The notes beneath the pieces are model-generated. The model was given only the letters and a program-made list of their open reading frames with translations, had not been told where the DNA came from and did not search any database. The translations under genes and the position numbers were made by a program. Positions 34,620-43,280 of a stretch of 64,000 bases of DNA are shown here, one piece after another. Source of the stretch: an uncultured Lachnospiraceae bacterium. GTDB taxonomy: Bacteria; Bacillota; Clostridia; Lachnospirales; Lachnospiraceae. Location: the NCBI GenBank assembly GCA_902776305.1, contig CACYPS010000002.1, positions 1-64,000 on the forward strand, in the 5' to 3' direction. Within the stretch, counting starts at the first letter, position 1, and every line of letters starts with the position of its first letter.

Positions 34620-34976
34620 TCAGCCAAGCTTGCTCTTTGCAAGTTCTGCAAGAGTTGCAAATGCCTCTGCATCGTTGACAGCGAGGTCAGCGAGCATCTT
34701 ACGGTTCATGTCTACGCCTGCGAGCTTGAGGCCATGCATGAAATTGCTGTAGTTGATGCCGTTAATTCTTGCAGCAGCGTTGATACGAGCGATCCACAGT
34801 CTGCGGAAATCTCTCTTCTTCTGCTTGCGGCCTGCGAAAGATGCTGTGAGCGCACGCATAACAGACTGCTTAGCGATTCTATACTGTTTTGATCTTGCGC
34901 CATAGTAACCCTTGGCGAGCTTCAGTACACGATTATGTCTTTTTCTGGCGTTTAAACCGCCTTTAATTCTTGCCAT
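34620..34976 (-). CDS. rplT: 50S ribosomal protein L20
   Basis: A 118-residue protein with the full L20 pattern: [55 protein letters not shown] and [19 protein letters not shown]. It binds 23S rRNA early in assembly and in Firmicutes also represses its own operon by binding the leader. It is last in infC-rpmI-rplT, 22 bases after rpmI. Confidence 0.99.
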   Translation of the reverse strand: MARIKGGLNARKRHNRVLKLAKGYYGARSKQYRIAKQSVMRALTASFAGRKQKKRDFRRLWIARINAAARINGINYSNFMHGLKLAGVDMNRKMLADLAVNDAEAFATLAELAKSKLG

Positions 34977-34998
34977 CTTTTATTCCTCCCAATCCTTC

Positions 34999-35196
34999 TT
35001 ATTCGTACGGCAGCAGCTTCTTCATGACCTTTGCATTGGTATGATCAGTAATCGTAGCCTGGCGAAGGTTTCTCTTGGTCTTGCGGGATTTCTTGGTAAG
35101 GATATGGCTCTTATAAGCTTTCATTCTCTTAAGCTTACCGGATCCAGTTACATGAAAGCGCTTCTCAGCTGCTCTCTTGGTCTTCATCTTAGGCAT
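34999..35196 (-). CDS. rpmI: 50S ribosomal protein L35
   Basis: A 65-residue basic protein: [39 protein letters not shown] and an ending of KKLLPYE, all standard for L35. AGAGGAG lies upstream. It is the middle gene of the operon, 21 bases after infC. Confidence 0.99.
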   Translation of the reverse strand: MPKMKTKRAAEKRFHVTGSGKLKRMKAYKSHILTKKSRKTKRNLRQATITDHTNAKVMKKLLPYE

Positions 35197-35217
35197 GGTG
35201 TATTTCTCCTCTCTGTT

Positions 35218-35730
35218 TTACTTCCTGCTCTTTTCAGCCAGGAACATTGTCATGAAACGTCCTTCCATCTTCGGGGCTTTTTCGACTACTGCAATGTCCG
35301 AAAGTTGTGTGGCAAACGCGTCCATCATCGGGCGGCTTGCGGATGTATGCGCCATCTCGCGTCCACGAAAGCGAATGCTGACTTTAACTTTGTTGCCTTT
35401 TTCAATGAACTTACGGGCAGCGGCTACCTTGGTATTGAGGTCATTTTCGTCGATGTTAGGAGACATGCGAACTTCCTTGACTTCAACTATCTTCTGTTTT
35501 TTTCTGGCTTCTTTTTCTTTTCTGGCCTGCTCATACCGATACTTTCCGTAGTCGATGATTTTGCAGACTGGCGGCTGAGCTTTCGGTGCAATCTTGACCA
35601 GGTCAAGACCGGCTGAATCAGCCATCTGTTGAGCCTTAAATGTCGGCATAATGCCGAGCTGTTCACCGTTCTCGCCGATCAGGCGGATCTCTCGATCTCT
35701 GATCTGCTCATTAATCATTAAGTCGCTAAT
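35218..35730 (-). CDS. infC: Translation initiation factor IF-3 with AUU start
   Basis: A 170-residue factor. IF3-N: LMINEQIRDREIRLIGENG, IMPTFKAQQMADSAGLDLV, PVCKIIDYGKY; IF3-C: RMSPNIDENDLNTK, KVSIRFRGREMAH. It prevents premature joining of ribosomal subunits and rejects poor start codons. I place the start at ATT (35728-35730): AGGAGG lies seven bases before it, while the first ATG (35718) is 20 bases from that signal. An AUU start in infC is a known autoregulatory device, because IF-3 discriminates against it. Confidence 0.97.
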   Translation of the reverse strand: MSDLMINEQIRDREIRLIGENGEQLGIMPTFKAQQMADSAGLDLVKIAPKAQPPVCKIIDYGKYRYEQARKEKEARKKQKIVEVKEVRMSPNIDENDLNTKVAAARKFIEKGNKVKVSIRFRGREMAHTSASRPMMDAFATQLSDIAVVEKAPKMEGRFMTMFLAEKSRK

Positions 35731-35939
35731 CGCTTTTCCCTCCTTTAAAGAATGACTTTCATCTGTCCCATAAACTTACTGTCCAAAGGCTTATTCATAT
35801 AACAAAAGAAAAAAGAGTGACGCAGTCACTCTCAATCACACACGCAAACTAAACCAACCACATTTGCGGAATATGAACGCCCGGTCACAGACTGCATGCC
35901 GGGGTGAGAGCAAAGCTCTGCTTGCTTTTGAACTTCTAT
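35731..35939 (-). promoter_or_regulatory. infC operon leader (L20-leader-type attenuator)
   Basis: The ~200-base untranslated leader includes a strong terminator hairpin, GAGTGAC / GTCACTC with T6 (35804-35833), placed before infC. A second set of arms, CCCGGTCAC / ATGCCGGGGTGAG-like sequence near 35880-35910, could form the competing structure. In Bacillus, L20 binds such a leader to cause termination; the same is inferred here. Confidence 0.7.
35804..35833 (-). terminator. Attenuator hairpin in infC leader
   Basis: Seven-base-pair stem with a three-base loop and T6 on the minus strand. It lies inside the leader, not after a gene, so readthrough is required for expression of infC-rpmI-rplT. 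Confidence 0.8.
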
Positions 35940-35968
35940 AAGTTATCATGAATCTATTTTTCCGTCAA
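35940..35968 (-). promoter_or_regulatory. Probable promoter of infC operon
   Basis: Minus strand: TTGACG (35968-35963), 17-base spacer, TAACTT (35945-35940). Good -35 and fair -10. The neighbouring 35970-36080 is very AT-rich. Confidence 0.65.
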
Positions 35969-36083
35969 GTATTTTTTTATTTTTTTCTTTCACCGCACTT
36001 TTTTTGCTTCCGCCGCATTTTTTATTGTTCTTACTCTGTGTTTTTATTTTTTCTTCTTTCACACATTTTTCAGCATTTTATGC

Positions 36084-36118
36084 TATACTCAATTATCCTA
36101 ATACTATTAAAGGAGGTC
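36084..36118 (+). promoter_or_regulatory. Extended -10 promoter and RBS of the lipoprotein gene
   Basis: TGCTATACT at 36081-36089 is an extended -10; no clear -35. AAAGGAGG follows at about 36109, at normal distance to the ATG at 36123. Confidence 0.5.
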
Positions 36119-36122
36119 TGCA

Positions 36123-36914
36123 ATGAGAAAAAATATAAAATATACAGCCGTTCTTGCCCTGATGCTTGCAGTGGCCACGGGTTGCGGCAACAAGGGACAG
36201 ACGATCCTGACCAGCGATGTTTCCATCGAGGAGGATTCCTTCTCTGTCAGCGACGATGTTGCTTACTTTGGCAATGACAATATCGGAGCAGATGAATCTA
36301 TGACGGAATCGGAAATGATAGCCACAGCCGGTGATACAGAAAGTACAAAAGGCAATATAAAGGAAGAACTGCCGGATTATCTGAAAGGTGATGCCTCAAG
36401 CAGCGGGTCTGCATCAAATGGACAGGATGATTCAGCAGCCACGAATGATATCGGTGAGGGACGCAATATAGAGACCGGGGCGCAGATCATAGCCGCCGAG
36501 AATGCAGAGTCCTGCAAGTTAGGTGAGACCTATACGATCAACACACATTACGGAGACATGGAGCTCACTGTTAAGTCTGTCGATGTCGTCAAAAATAAAG
36601 ATAAGCTCTCCTCTGCCCCGAAAACCGTTCGTGTGAACTACAGCTATAAAAATGTAGGCGCCGTCTCCGGCGTCATGATCACAGATCTTTTCTTCCGCAT
36701 GGCTGACGATAAGGGAAAAGCGCTCTCCGTTTACATTCCGGACTATATGCTGGATGAAAATCCTGAGCCTCAGGTAGTGGAAAAGGGCGAATCCTGTGAT
36801 GCGGTAATCTGCTATGAATTGTACGATGATCCCGATGAGCTCACGCTGTTCTTTGACGATCAGACGACCGGGGTCGTGGAAGCACAGGAGCTTTTCTGGG
36901 TAATCAAGAATTGA
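36123..36914 (+). CDS. Lipoprotein with DUF4352-like domain
   Basis: A 263-residue secreted lipoprotein. The signal is MRKNIKYTAVLALMLAVATG followed by the lipobox Cys at 21 (ATGC). A low-complexity Ser/Asp/Glu linker runs to ~130; the C-terminal ~130 residues form a beta-sandwich-like domain (GETYTINTHYGDMELTVKSVD, VNYSYKNVG, FFDDQTTGVVEA) that resembles DUF4352 extracellular proteins. It is likely anchored outside the membrane; ligand unknown. It stands alone with its own promoter and terminator. Confidence 0.75.
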   Translation: MRKNIKYTAVLALMLAVATGCGNKGQTILTSDVSIEEDSFSVSDDVAYFGNDNIGADESMTESEMIATAGDTESTKGNIKEELPDYLKGDASSSGSASNGQDDSAATNDIGEGRNIETGAQIIAAENAESCKLGETYTINTHYGDMELTVKSVDVVKNKDKLSSAPKTVRVNYSYKNVGAVSGVMITDLFFRMADDKGKALSVYIPDYMLDENPEPQVVEKGESCDAVICYELYDDPDELTLFFDDQTTGVVEAQELFWVIKN

Positions 36915-37020
36915 TCCGACGACGATCATCCGGAGACATTCAATTCCGAGTGAAGACCCGGCGCGGGATTTATGTCGGTTTCATCTGATATAAATCGACC
37001 ATATGAACTTAGAGTAAATT

Positions 37021-37048
37021 TAAGGGCTGCCGCATCGCGACAGCCCTT
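37021..37048. terminator. Bidirectional terminator
   Basis: AAGGGCTG / CAGCCCTT stem with flanking A and T runs, between the converging lipoprotein and SEC-C genes. Confidence 0.8.
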
Positions 37049-37070
37049 TTCAATACTCATTGATTATTCT

Positions 37071-37640
37071 TTACTTATTTCTTCCGCAGCACTTCTTATA
37101 CTTCTTACCGGAACCGCACGGACACGGATCATTGCGTCCGATCTTCTTCGGCTTTACGATCGTGCCGGATTTCTTCTGCTCAAGATAAAGCTCATGAAGC
37201 TTCTCCTCTGAGAAGATATCCTTCCATGCCGGGATCTCGTACAGCCAGTCCGCCTTTGCGTCGACCATATTCTTGTACAGAAGTTCCTTATCGAAACCGA
37301 GATTTACCACAGTATCCTCGTCCATTGTTTCAATAGGGTTCTTCTCGATCAGGCTGTCGTTGATTCCGTCAAGAAAACCTGTCATGGTCTCAACGGAAAC
37401 ATCGTATTTCTCTGCGAGTTCTTTGACTGTTCCGCTGACTACCTCATCCGGGTTCTGAAGAAGCTGTTCATAGATGCTCTTCTCGATCTGGAAATACTCA
37501 TTCCAGAACTGTCTGAGGGATTCCTTCTCGGCGTTTTGATTGTAAGCTTTTTTTCTCCACTGGCCGAGAAGTGTTTTTTCGTCAACTTTCAGTTCATTTT
37601 CAATAGTGGTAGCTGCACCACCTGTAATAGCGTCTGCCAT
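37071..37640 (-). CDS. SEC-C motif protein
   Basis: A 189-residue protein ending in a complete SEC-C zinc motif, [19 protein letters not shown]. The rest is helical and unrecognised ([30 protein letters not shown] read in parts; [16 protein letters not shown]). SEC-C motifs bind zinc and often contact the SecA/SecB machinery or ribosome. This size class is a Lachnospiraceae protein with no known function. The ~200 bases upstream to 37849 hold no gene; a run of GCGGCGCCGC lies near 37783. Confidence 0.85.
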   Translation of the reverse strand: MADAITGGAATTIENELKVDEKTLLGQWRKKAYNQNAEKESLRQFWNEYFQIEKSIYEQLLQNPDEVVSGTVKELAEKYDVSVETMTGFLDGINDSLIEKNPIETMDEDTVVNLGFDKELLYKNMVDAKADWLYEIPAWKDIFSEEKLHELYLEQKKSGTIVKPKKIGRNDPCPCGSGKKYKKCCGRNK

Positions 37641-37848
37641 TGTCTCACTCCAATCATTTTCAAAAATTGCAAAATGTCAAAATTTAATGCCAAGCAATGA
37701 TAACACAGTGAAAAGCATTTTACAACCCACGCGGTTTCTGTTTTATTATCTGTTTAGTTTTCAGGAACGCCTCGACATTCTTGCGGCGCCGCGCAGAGTA
37801 CGAGGCATTTTCCCTTAGTTTTAATCATAACCGGCACGGGCTGCGGCA

Positions 37849-40800
37849 TTATTTATTGTTAAAGAAGTTTGCGTTAAATCCGTTGATCTGGGACTTCCAG
37901 TTGCTGCCGATATGCGCATTCATGTAATGCGATACATGGCTGTTCCAATTTTTGGTATCCATGTACTTGAATACATCAGCTGACGGTTTTGCCGAGCCGT
38001 TGCTATGATAGATACCAAGCCACCAGCCTCCCGATGTCTCACCGGAATTGTCATAATCGCGATGTATAGCAAGCATATCAATATTCGGATCGAACTCTGC
38101 GAGATAGTAGGCAAATGCCACCGAAGCCGCCTGCTGTCCCTCATAATTATGTCCCTGGTATACGGATGACAATCCGGTCTCCGACATAATAATATGTGTG
38201 CCGGAGCCGTACGTGTTCTTAATATAAGATGCAAAATATCTCGCATTCAGCATTGTGATCTGCTGAGATGCTCCTGAATTCTCAATGGTGAACACACGGT
38301 TCCAGAAACGGCAATCCTGCTCAGGCGACGGATACGGATGCATTGCCATATCCCAGTGGCAGAGTCCCTGCCTTCTCAGGTCCGTGTTGAAGTCCGCCGT
38401 AAGCTTCATTCCGTTGTATGAGCCGCTCAGGCTCCATGAGAGGTTCCAGTTATGATCAAGAGAAATGTAGGTTCTCGCATTGCTCCATCTGCTCTTGATG
38501 GATGCATTGAACATACGGAAGCCTTCAGCCAACGCCTCATGGTACTCACTGTATGATACATCGCCCGTGTAATTATACACGTTGTACTGCTGCAGCTCGT
38601 TGCCGTAAATCCAGTTCGCAAGCGTTATACCGTTGGTGCTCCACTTCTCTGCCAGGCAGGCGAACAATGCCTCAAGGCGTTTTCTGTGACTGTTCTTTGT
38701 ATTCAGCGCATACAGCGTAGCGGAGTTCTTTCTGCTTCCCGATGCAGCGGCCGGATACATATAATTCGTGTTCGAACCGTCATACAGGTAGAAGATACCT
38801 GTCACGACGATACCCGCATTGTTATAAGTCTTGATCCTGTCGCCGTATACATTGATGATACTGCTGAAGTGATACGTCTTGCCTTCATATTGATAAGCCA
38901 GATCACTGCCTGAAAGGAAACCGTCGATCGGGAGATCGAGGACCACATGACTGCAGTTAAGGTTCTTAGCAAGACCTACAGAATCCGCGCTTGTCTTGAT
39001 ACCTTTCTTGGTGCCGTGGGCAGCCTTCGGGAATGCTTTCGTATTCGTTGCCGCGGCCTGAGGATTCTGGATATAGTAGGCATTGCTTATAATACGGTAA
39101 ATTCCGCGATTCACTGTCGCTATGTAGAATTTCTTCTGCAGAAGGCTGTTTGAACTGTTCTTATTCAGTTTTACTTTGAATGTGTAGCTCGTCGCCATAG
39201 CGGCATGTGCAAGCGGCGTATGATTCTTGACAGTCGTCTCATACGGCTCTACCGCGAAAAGATAAGCATAGCCGGTATCTGATTGCTGCTTACCGCCTGT
39301 GGCAGTTACCGTGACCGTATTGTGATCTGATGATGAAATCGTATTCTTGTTGATTCGGACACATGTGAAATACCATCTCTGTCTTGCGGCAGCCTGATAT
39401 GTCGCAAGGCGTACATTTGTGCCGTACGCTTCGGAACCGGTACTCTCAATGACCATTTTTGTGTTCAGGCACGATCTCAGAATAAAGCTTCCGTCAGCTC
39501 TGATCATAGGATCCCAAAGCTGCGCTTTTGTTCCCTTGTACGTTCCCAGCTCGATATTTGCATGCTCATGGGCTGAGCCACCGGCGACCTGAAGGCACTT
39601 GCCGGATGCTGTGGCTGTGATTTTATACCAGGTATTTGTAGTATTACCGTATGCAACAGGTTCCAGCTTGAATTTCTGTGCAGCGGTCTCATTCCAGTCG
39701 TACTGATCGATATTTGTTCCGTCCGCCGTTCCGGCTGCGCTGACGTCGAGAACGCGGTCCGTATTTTTGACATTACGGATATAAACCGCATTGGTCGGAA
39801 CAAAATCCGGAGTGTAAACGCTCTTCACAAATTTCTGACAGCCCAGATTCCTGAATGTTGTCACGATCATTGTTGTCCCGGCACTGATTCCGCCGCCCTT
39901 GGCACAAAGCGAAATGCTGGAATTGGCACGGGGAAGATAAGCGAATGTTCCGTCGGAATATCGTCTGATCAGCCACTGCTGCGCAAACTTATTCGTGCGC
40001 TTTTCCTGAACGACATTGCAGCCGGACTTACTTCCGTTGTTCGCAACTGTAAGAGCCATTCCGTTGCTCTTATTTACCAGAATATAGTAACCGGCAACAT
40101 AATGTACGGCCGTATACTTCAGAATGTCTTTGTTATCGGCATTTGTAAGCTGGATATCCGCTCCGCTCGCTTTCGAATTCTTAGCAGGCGCAACACACTT
40201 CGTCAGGGCATTTGTCGGTCTCAGCTGAATGTCTCCCGCGTAATTCGGGATCGGTGCTTCAGTAAAGATAAATTTCTGTGCGGCTGTGTTGTTGCTCTTA
40301 TATACCTGCAGATTGGAGTTCTCGGCAATTGCTCCCGCATATACGTCAAATACGATGTTTGAATTCAGCATGGATGCAATGCGATAAGAACCGTCGGAAT
40401 TCTTGATCGGCTTCCAGCGTCCCGATCTCGCACCGCTGAATTCGTACTGCCAGAGGTTCGCGTAATTCTTGGCATTATTTCCCTCTATACGGATAGCCTT
40501 GCCGCTGTGAAGATTGGTGAACACAAGTGTTCCGTCGGACAACTTGCGGCACATGAACTTCTGCTTCAGGCTGTTCGTGAGCTTGGAAATAATCACATTT
40601 GCCCCGTTGGCAACAGAACTGCCGTTGACCGTGACGCAAAAATTCTTGTTCGTGGCGCAACGGATGTAGTAAGTCTTTCCATCGGCAGGCACGGCGGAAG
40701 TATACTTCGCACCCACAAGCAGTTCCTGCTCCTTGCTCAGATCGCTGAGACTGGAGTCTGTCAGGGAGTCCGTCTTGCTCTCTGTTTTTACGCTCGAATC

Positions 40801-41154
40801 AGTGCTCTCGTCAGGAGTAAGAGCGTCCTCTGTAACGCTTGAATCCGTCGTTTCCGGAGTGACTGCGCTCTCATCGCCTGTTGCACTTTCGACATTTTCC
40901 GGAACGGCATCTGTTTCCGCACCGATAATTTCCTGATTTTCCTCGATTTGAATGTTCTCCGTTTCAGCTATAGCAGCAAGAGATTCGTCTCTCAGCTCTT
41001 CCGGCGTCTTGGCTCCCCCCACAAGGCCGGCAACATTTGCAGCTCCTACAGCTGTTTCCGCAGCCGTATCCGGCTCCATGCCATAGACAGGTGTAATTAA
41101 ACCCATCATCAGCAACGCGGAAATAATACATGCTATAAGTTTCTTACCTTTCAC
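37849..41154 (-). CDS. Secreted protein with three ricin-B lectin domains and DUF5722
   Basis: An 1101-residue exported protein. Residues 1-26 are a signal peptide; 30-150 are an acidic Ser/Thr-rich linker. Three ricin-type beta-trefoil domains (~155-300, 310-445, 450-600) repeat the N-x-x-QKF/W pattern and probably bind sugars. After a short beta domain, residues ~690-1095 match DUF5722. In it NWIYGNE (E853) and IIMSETG (E992) stand where clan GH-A glycosidases hold their acid/base and nucleophile, so a TIM-barrel hydrolase is likely. Target glycan unknown. Confidence 0.85.
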   Translation of the reverse strand: MKGKKLIACIISALLMMGLITPVYGMEPDTAAETAVGAANVAGLVGGAKTPEELRDESLAAIAETENIQIEENQEIIGAETDAVPENVESATGDESAVTPETTDSSVTEDALTPDESTDSSVKTESKTDSLTDSSLSDLSKEQELLVGAKYTSAVPADGKTYYIRCATNKNFCVTVNGSSVANGANVIISKLTNSLKQKFMCRKLSDGTLVFTNLHSGKAIRIEGNNAKNYANLWQYEFSGARSGRWKPIKNSDGSYRIASMLNSNIVFDVYAGAIAENSNLQVYKSNNTAAQKFIFTEAPIPNYAGDIQLRPTNALTKCVAPAKNSKASGADIQLTNADNKDILKYTAVHYVAGYYILVNKSNGMALTVANNGSKSGCNVVQEKRTNKFAQQWLIRRYSDGTFAYLPRANSSISLCAKGGGISAGTTMIVTTFRNLGCQKFVKSVYTPDFVPTNAVYIRNVKNTDRVLDVSAAGTADGTNIDQYDWNETAAQKFKLEPVAYGNTTNTWYKITATASGKCLQVAGGSAHEHANIELGTYKGTKAQLWDPMIRADGSFILRSCLNTKMVIESTGSEAYGTNVRLATYQAAARQRWYFTCVRINKNTISSSDHNTVTVTATGGKQQSDTGYAYLFAVEPYETTVKNHTPLAHAAMATSYTFKVKLNKNSSNSLLQKKFYIATVNRGIYRIISNAYYIQNPQAAATNTKAFPKAAHGTKKGIKTSADSVGLAKNLNCSHVVLDLPIDGFLSGSDLAYQYEGKTYHFSSIINVYGDRIKTYNNAGIVVTGIFYLYDGSNTNYMYPAAASGSRKNSATLYALNTKNSHRKRLEALFACLAEKWSTNGITLANWIYGNELQQYNVYNYTGDVSYSEYHEALAEGFRMFNASIKSRWSNARTYISLDHNWNLSWSLSGSYNGMKLTADFNTDLRRQGLCHWDMAMHPYPSPEQDCRFWNRVFTIENSGASQQITMLNARYFASYIKNTYGSGTHIIMSETGLSSVYQGHNYEGQQAASVAFAYYLAEFDPNIDMLAIHRDYDNSGETSGGWWLGIYHSNGSAKPSADVFKYMDTKNWNSHVSHYMNAHIGSNWKSQINGFNANFFNNK

Positions 41155-41229
41155 GATTTATCCTCCCGTCTTCTGCAAATTAACCTGATGTCATTTTTCG
41201 TCATATTCATGTAACATATACTTAACCAA

Positions 41230-41258
41230 ATTATACAAGATATTACGTTCCAGTTCAA
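41230..41258 (-). promoter_or_regulatory. Promoter of the lectin/DUF5722 gene
   Basis: Minus strand: TTGAAC (41258-41253), 17-base spacer, TATAAT (41235-41230). It lies ~75 bases upstream of the ATG. The rest of the 320-base gap to 41478 is AT-rich and gene-free. Confidence 0.8.
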
Positions 41259-41477
41259 CTTTAGGTTTCAAACACTTCATATTTTGTAAATGTATCCAAG
41301 AAAAACAGTCCGCTTTCAGCGGCTGATAGGAATAATCACTCTAAATCCGCGCGCTTGACTTTTTGCATTCCGTAAATATAATGATTAAGACACCAAAAAA
41401 TGATTACGGATTGTTTCGTGCTTACGCATTCCCACAATACTGACCTGATTTCGTTATCGAAAAAAAGGAGAACACTT

Positions 41478-42290
41478 ATGAACAAACTGAAACGTATCGT
41501 TGCCCTTGCCGGCGTCGTGCTGCTTCTCGGCATATATGTGGTAACATTTATATCCGCACTGTCGAGCAGCCCTGCTGCGCAGGCCCTGTTCCGCGCTTCA
41601 CTCGGATGCACGATCCTGGTACCGGTCGTCTGTTACGCCTTTCTCATGGCGATAAAAATGGCAGCGCCTTCAAAGTCCCCGGTCATCGACACGATCATCT
41701 TCGATGTCGGCAATGTGCTCTGTGATTTCCCGTGGACAGAATATGCAAAGAATATGGACATCTCTGATGAGGCAAAAAAATTCATTCTGGAAAATGTAAT
41801 TGACCATCCGCTCTATGCAGAGTGTGACGTCGGACTGAAGTCCTTTGAGGAAATAGTCGAAGAATTCTGCGCCGTCGGTCCGCAATATGCAAAGGAGATC
41901 CGGGAGCTGATCGAAAATATGTACACCTGCGTTGCGCCGTATCCATACACGGAGCCCTGGCTTTCGGAACTTAAGAGCAAAGGCTATCGGCTATACATTC
42001 TGTCGAACTGGTCTCTTCACGCTTACGAAAAGCTGAAGGAAAACGGAGTTTTCTCATTCGAAGATTACATGGACGGAGCGACATGGTCCTTCCGCGAGCA
42101 TTGCAGAAAACCCGATAAGGAAATCTACGAGCGGCTTCTGAAAAATTACGGCATCGATCGGGAAAGAGCTGTGTTCATCGACGATTCGGAGAAGAACGTC
42201 AGAGCAGCGAGAAGAATCGGTATCCGTTCTATCCTTTTTACGGATATCGGGGATGCTAAAGAAAAGCTGCGCACTCTGGGCGTACGCTGA
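41478..42290 (+). CDS. Membrane-anchored HAD-family hydrolase
   Basis: A 270-residue protein starting MNKLKRIVALAGVVLLLG, with AAAGGAG upstream; the frame is open further up but lacks a signal there. Two membrane helices lie in residues 8-60. From ~68 a HAD phosphatase: IIFDVGNVL (motif I, G at the second position as in YihX-like enzymes), YILSNWS (motif II), KPDKEIYERLL (motif III) and FIDDSEKNV (motif IV). The substrate is probably a small phosphorylated compound. The combination of a membrane anchor with this HAD subfamily is uncommon in my experience. Confidence 0.85.
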   Translation: MNKLKRIVALAGVVLLLGIYVVTFISALSSSPAAQALFRASLGCTILVPVVCYAFLMAIKMAAPSKSPVIDTIIFDVGNVLCDFPWTEYAKNMDISDEAKKFILENVIDHPLYAECDVGLKSFEEIVEEFCAVGPQYAKEIRELIENMYTCVAPYPYTEPWLSELKSKGYRLYILSNWSLHAYEKLKENGVFSFEDYMDGATWSFREHCRKPDKEIYERLLKNYGIDRERAVFIDDSEKNVRAARRIGIRSILFTDIGDAKEKLRTLGVR

Positions 42291-42367
42291 AAGGATAACG
42301 CGTTGCCTTTTACGGTGCTGTACCCGCAAGGATAAGAAACACGTCTTCGGAATTTTACGGTATACAA

Positions 42368-42458
42368 AGGGGCCGGCGCAACAGGCACCACCGAATAGCA
42401 GACATTTGCAAATAGCATCTGCTATGTAAAGTGGTCAAGGCCTGTTGCGTCAGCCCCT
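42368..42458. repeat. Nested hairpin element between convergent genes
   Basis: Outer arms AGGGGC-GGCGCAACAGGC (42368-42386) and GCCTGTTGCG-CAGCCCCT (42440-42458) pair with few mismatches, and an inner stem ATAGCAGA / TCTGCTAT sits inside. CTCTTTATA follows on the plus strand. It may be a bidirectional terminator, a small structured RNA or a MITE-like element. Confidence 0.65.
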
Positions 42459-42497
42459 CTTTATATGCTTCTCATATTTTACGAGTCTTTCTTAACG

Positions 42498-43265
42498 TCA
42501 GAAGACCGTAAATGTATTGACGACCGCGTCAAATGTAGCTTCCGCCGCATTTCTGAGCCCGGCCGGAGCCCAGCAGCAGAACTGATGGTAACTGGTCGCT
42601 CCCTCAACAGCGTAGACGAAAAATACCACATCCTGTCCGTTAGACGTTCCCTCAAGTACTGTCTTTTTTCCGTCCATCGTGCTCTGCGTCAGACGAACAT
42701 CCGATTTACTGACAACCCTCGCATTTTGCAGCGCGGAATTGACAGAAGATACATACTGTACAAGCCATCCGCTGTAATCATCGATCGATGTGATCGGCGA
42801 ATTTTCCGCGTCTGACTTTGCCTCGGATGTATATGTCAGGAAGAGCGCTTCACTCATGCTGCCCGTCTGAATCGTATATCCTTCCAAAGCCCCGGTAGCG
42901 TCTATCTGCCCCTTGAGGTCTGTCCATGTCCCGGGCACTTTGATCTGCACATTTCCGTCCGGTGTGGACATGGTCTGGGAAAGAGCCGGAACACTCACTG
43001 CGGCTGTCTTCGTAGTGATATCCGTTGTCGGGATCTCCACATCGCCAAGTTCAGCCTGAACCTGCGCTGCATATGATTCGTTCGGATCAATCTCCGGAAT
43101 AACCTCTGCGGGTATCGCCTCCGTAGAATCATCCATCGAGAACTCTACTACTGAATCCGTTTCGACAGGCTGTTCGTCTTTCTCTTTTTTTCCGCACGCT
43201 GAAAAAATCAGTGCCGCCGAAAGTGTAACTGCAAGAGCCATGCCCGTATACTTCATACCTGACAT
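42498..43265 (-). CDS. Putative lipoprotein
   Basis: A 255-residue lipoprotein. A signal helix (ALAVTLSAALIFSAC) ends in a lipobox Cys near residue 24, followed by KKEKDEQ and an acidic linker to ~100. The C-terminal ~150 residues are beta-rich (VQIKVPGTWTDLKGQ, EALFLTYTSEAKSD) and recall the PsbP/LpqN-like fold, but I would not name a family. AGGAG lies upstream; the gene starts 15 bases after the purA stop, so it is the last gene of that transcript. Confidence 0.7.
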   Translation of the reverse strand: MSGMKYTGMALAVTLSAALIFSACGKKEKDEQPVETDSVVEFSMDDSTEAIPAEVIPEIDPNESYAAQVQAELGDVEIPTTDITTKTAAVSVPALSQTMSTPDGNVQIKVPGTWTDLKGQIDATGALEGYTIQTGSMSEALFLTYTSEAKSDAENSPITSIDDYSGWLVQYVSSVNSALQNARVVSKSDVRLTQSTMDGKKTVLEGTSNGQDVVFFVYAVEGATSYHQFCCWAPAGLRNAAEATFDAVVNTFTVF

Positions 43266-43280
43266 ATCTTCTCTCCTTGT

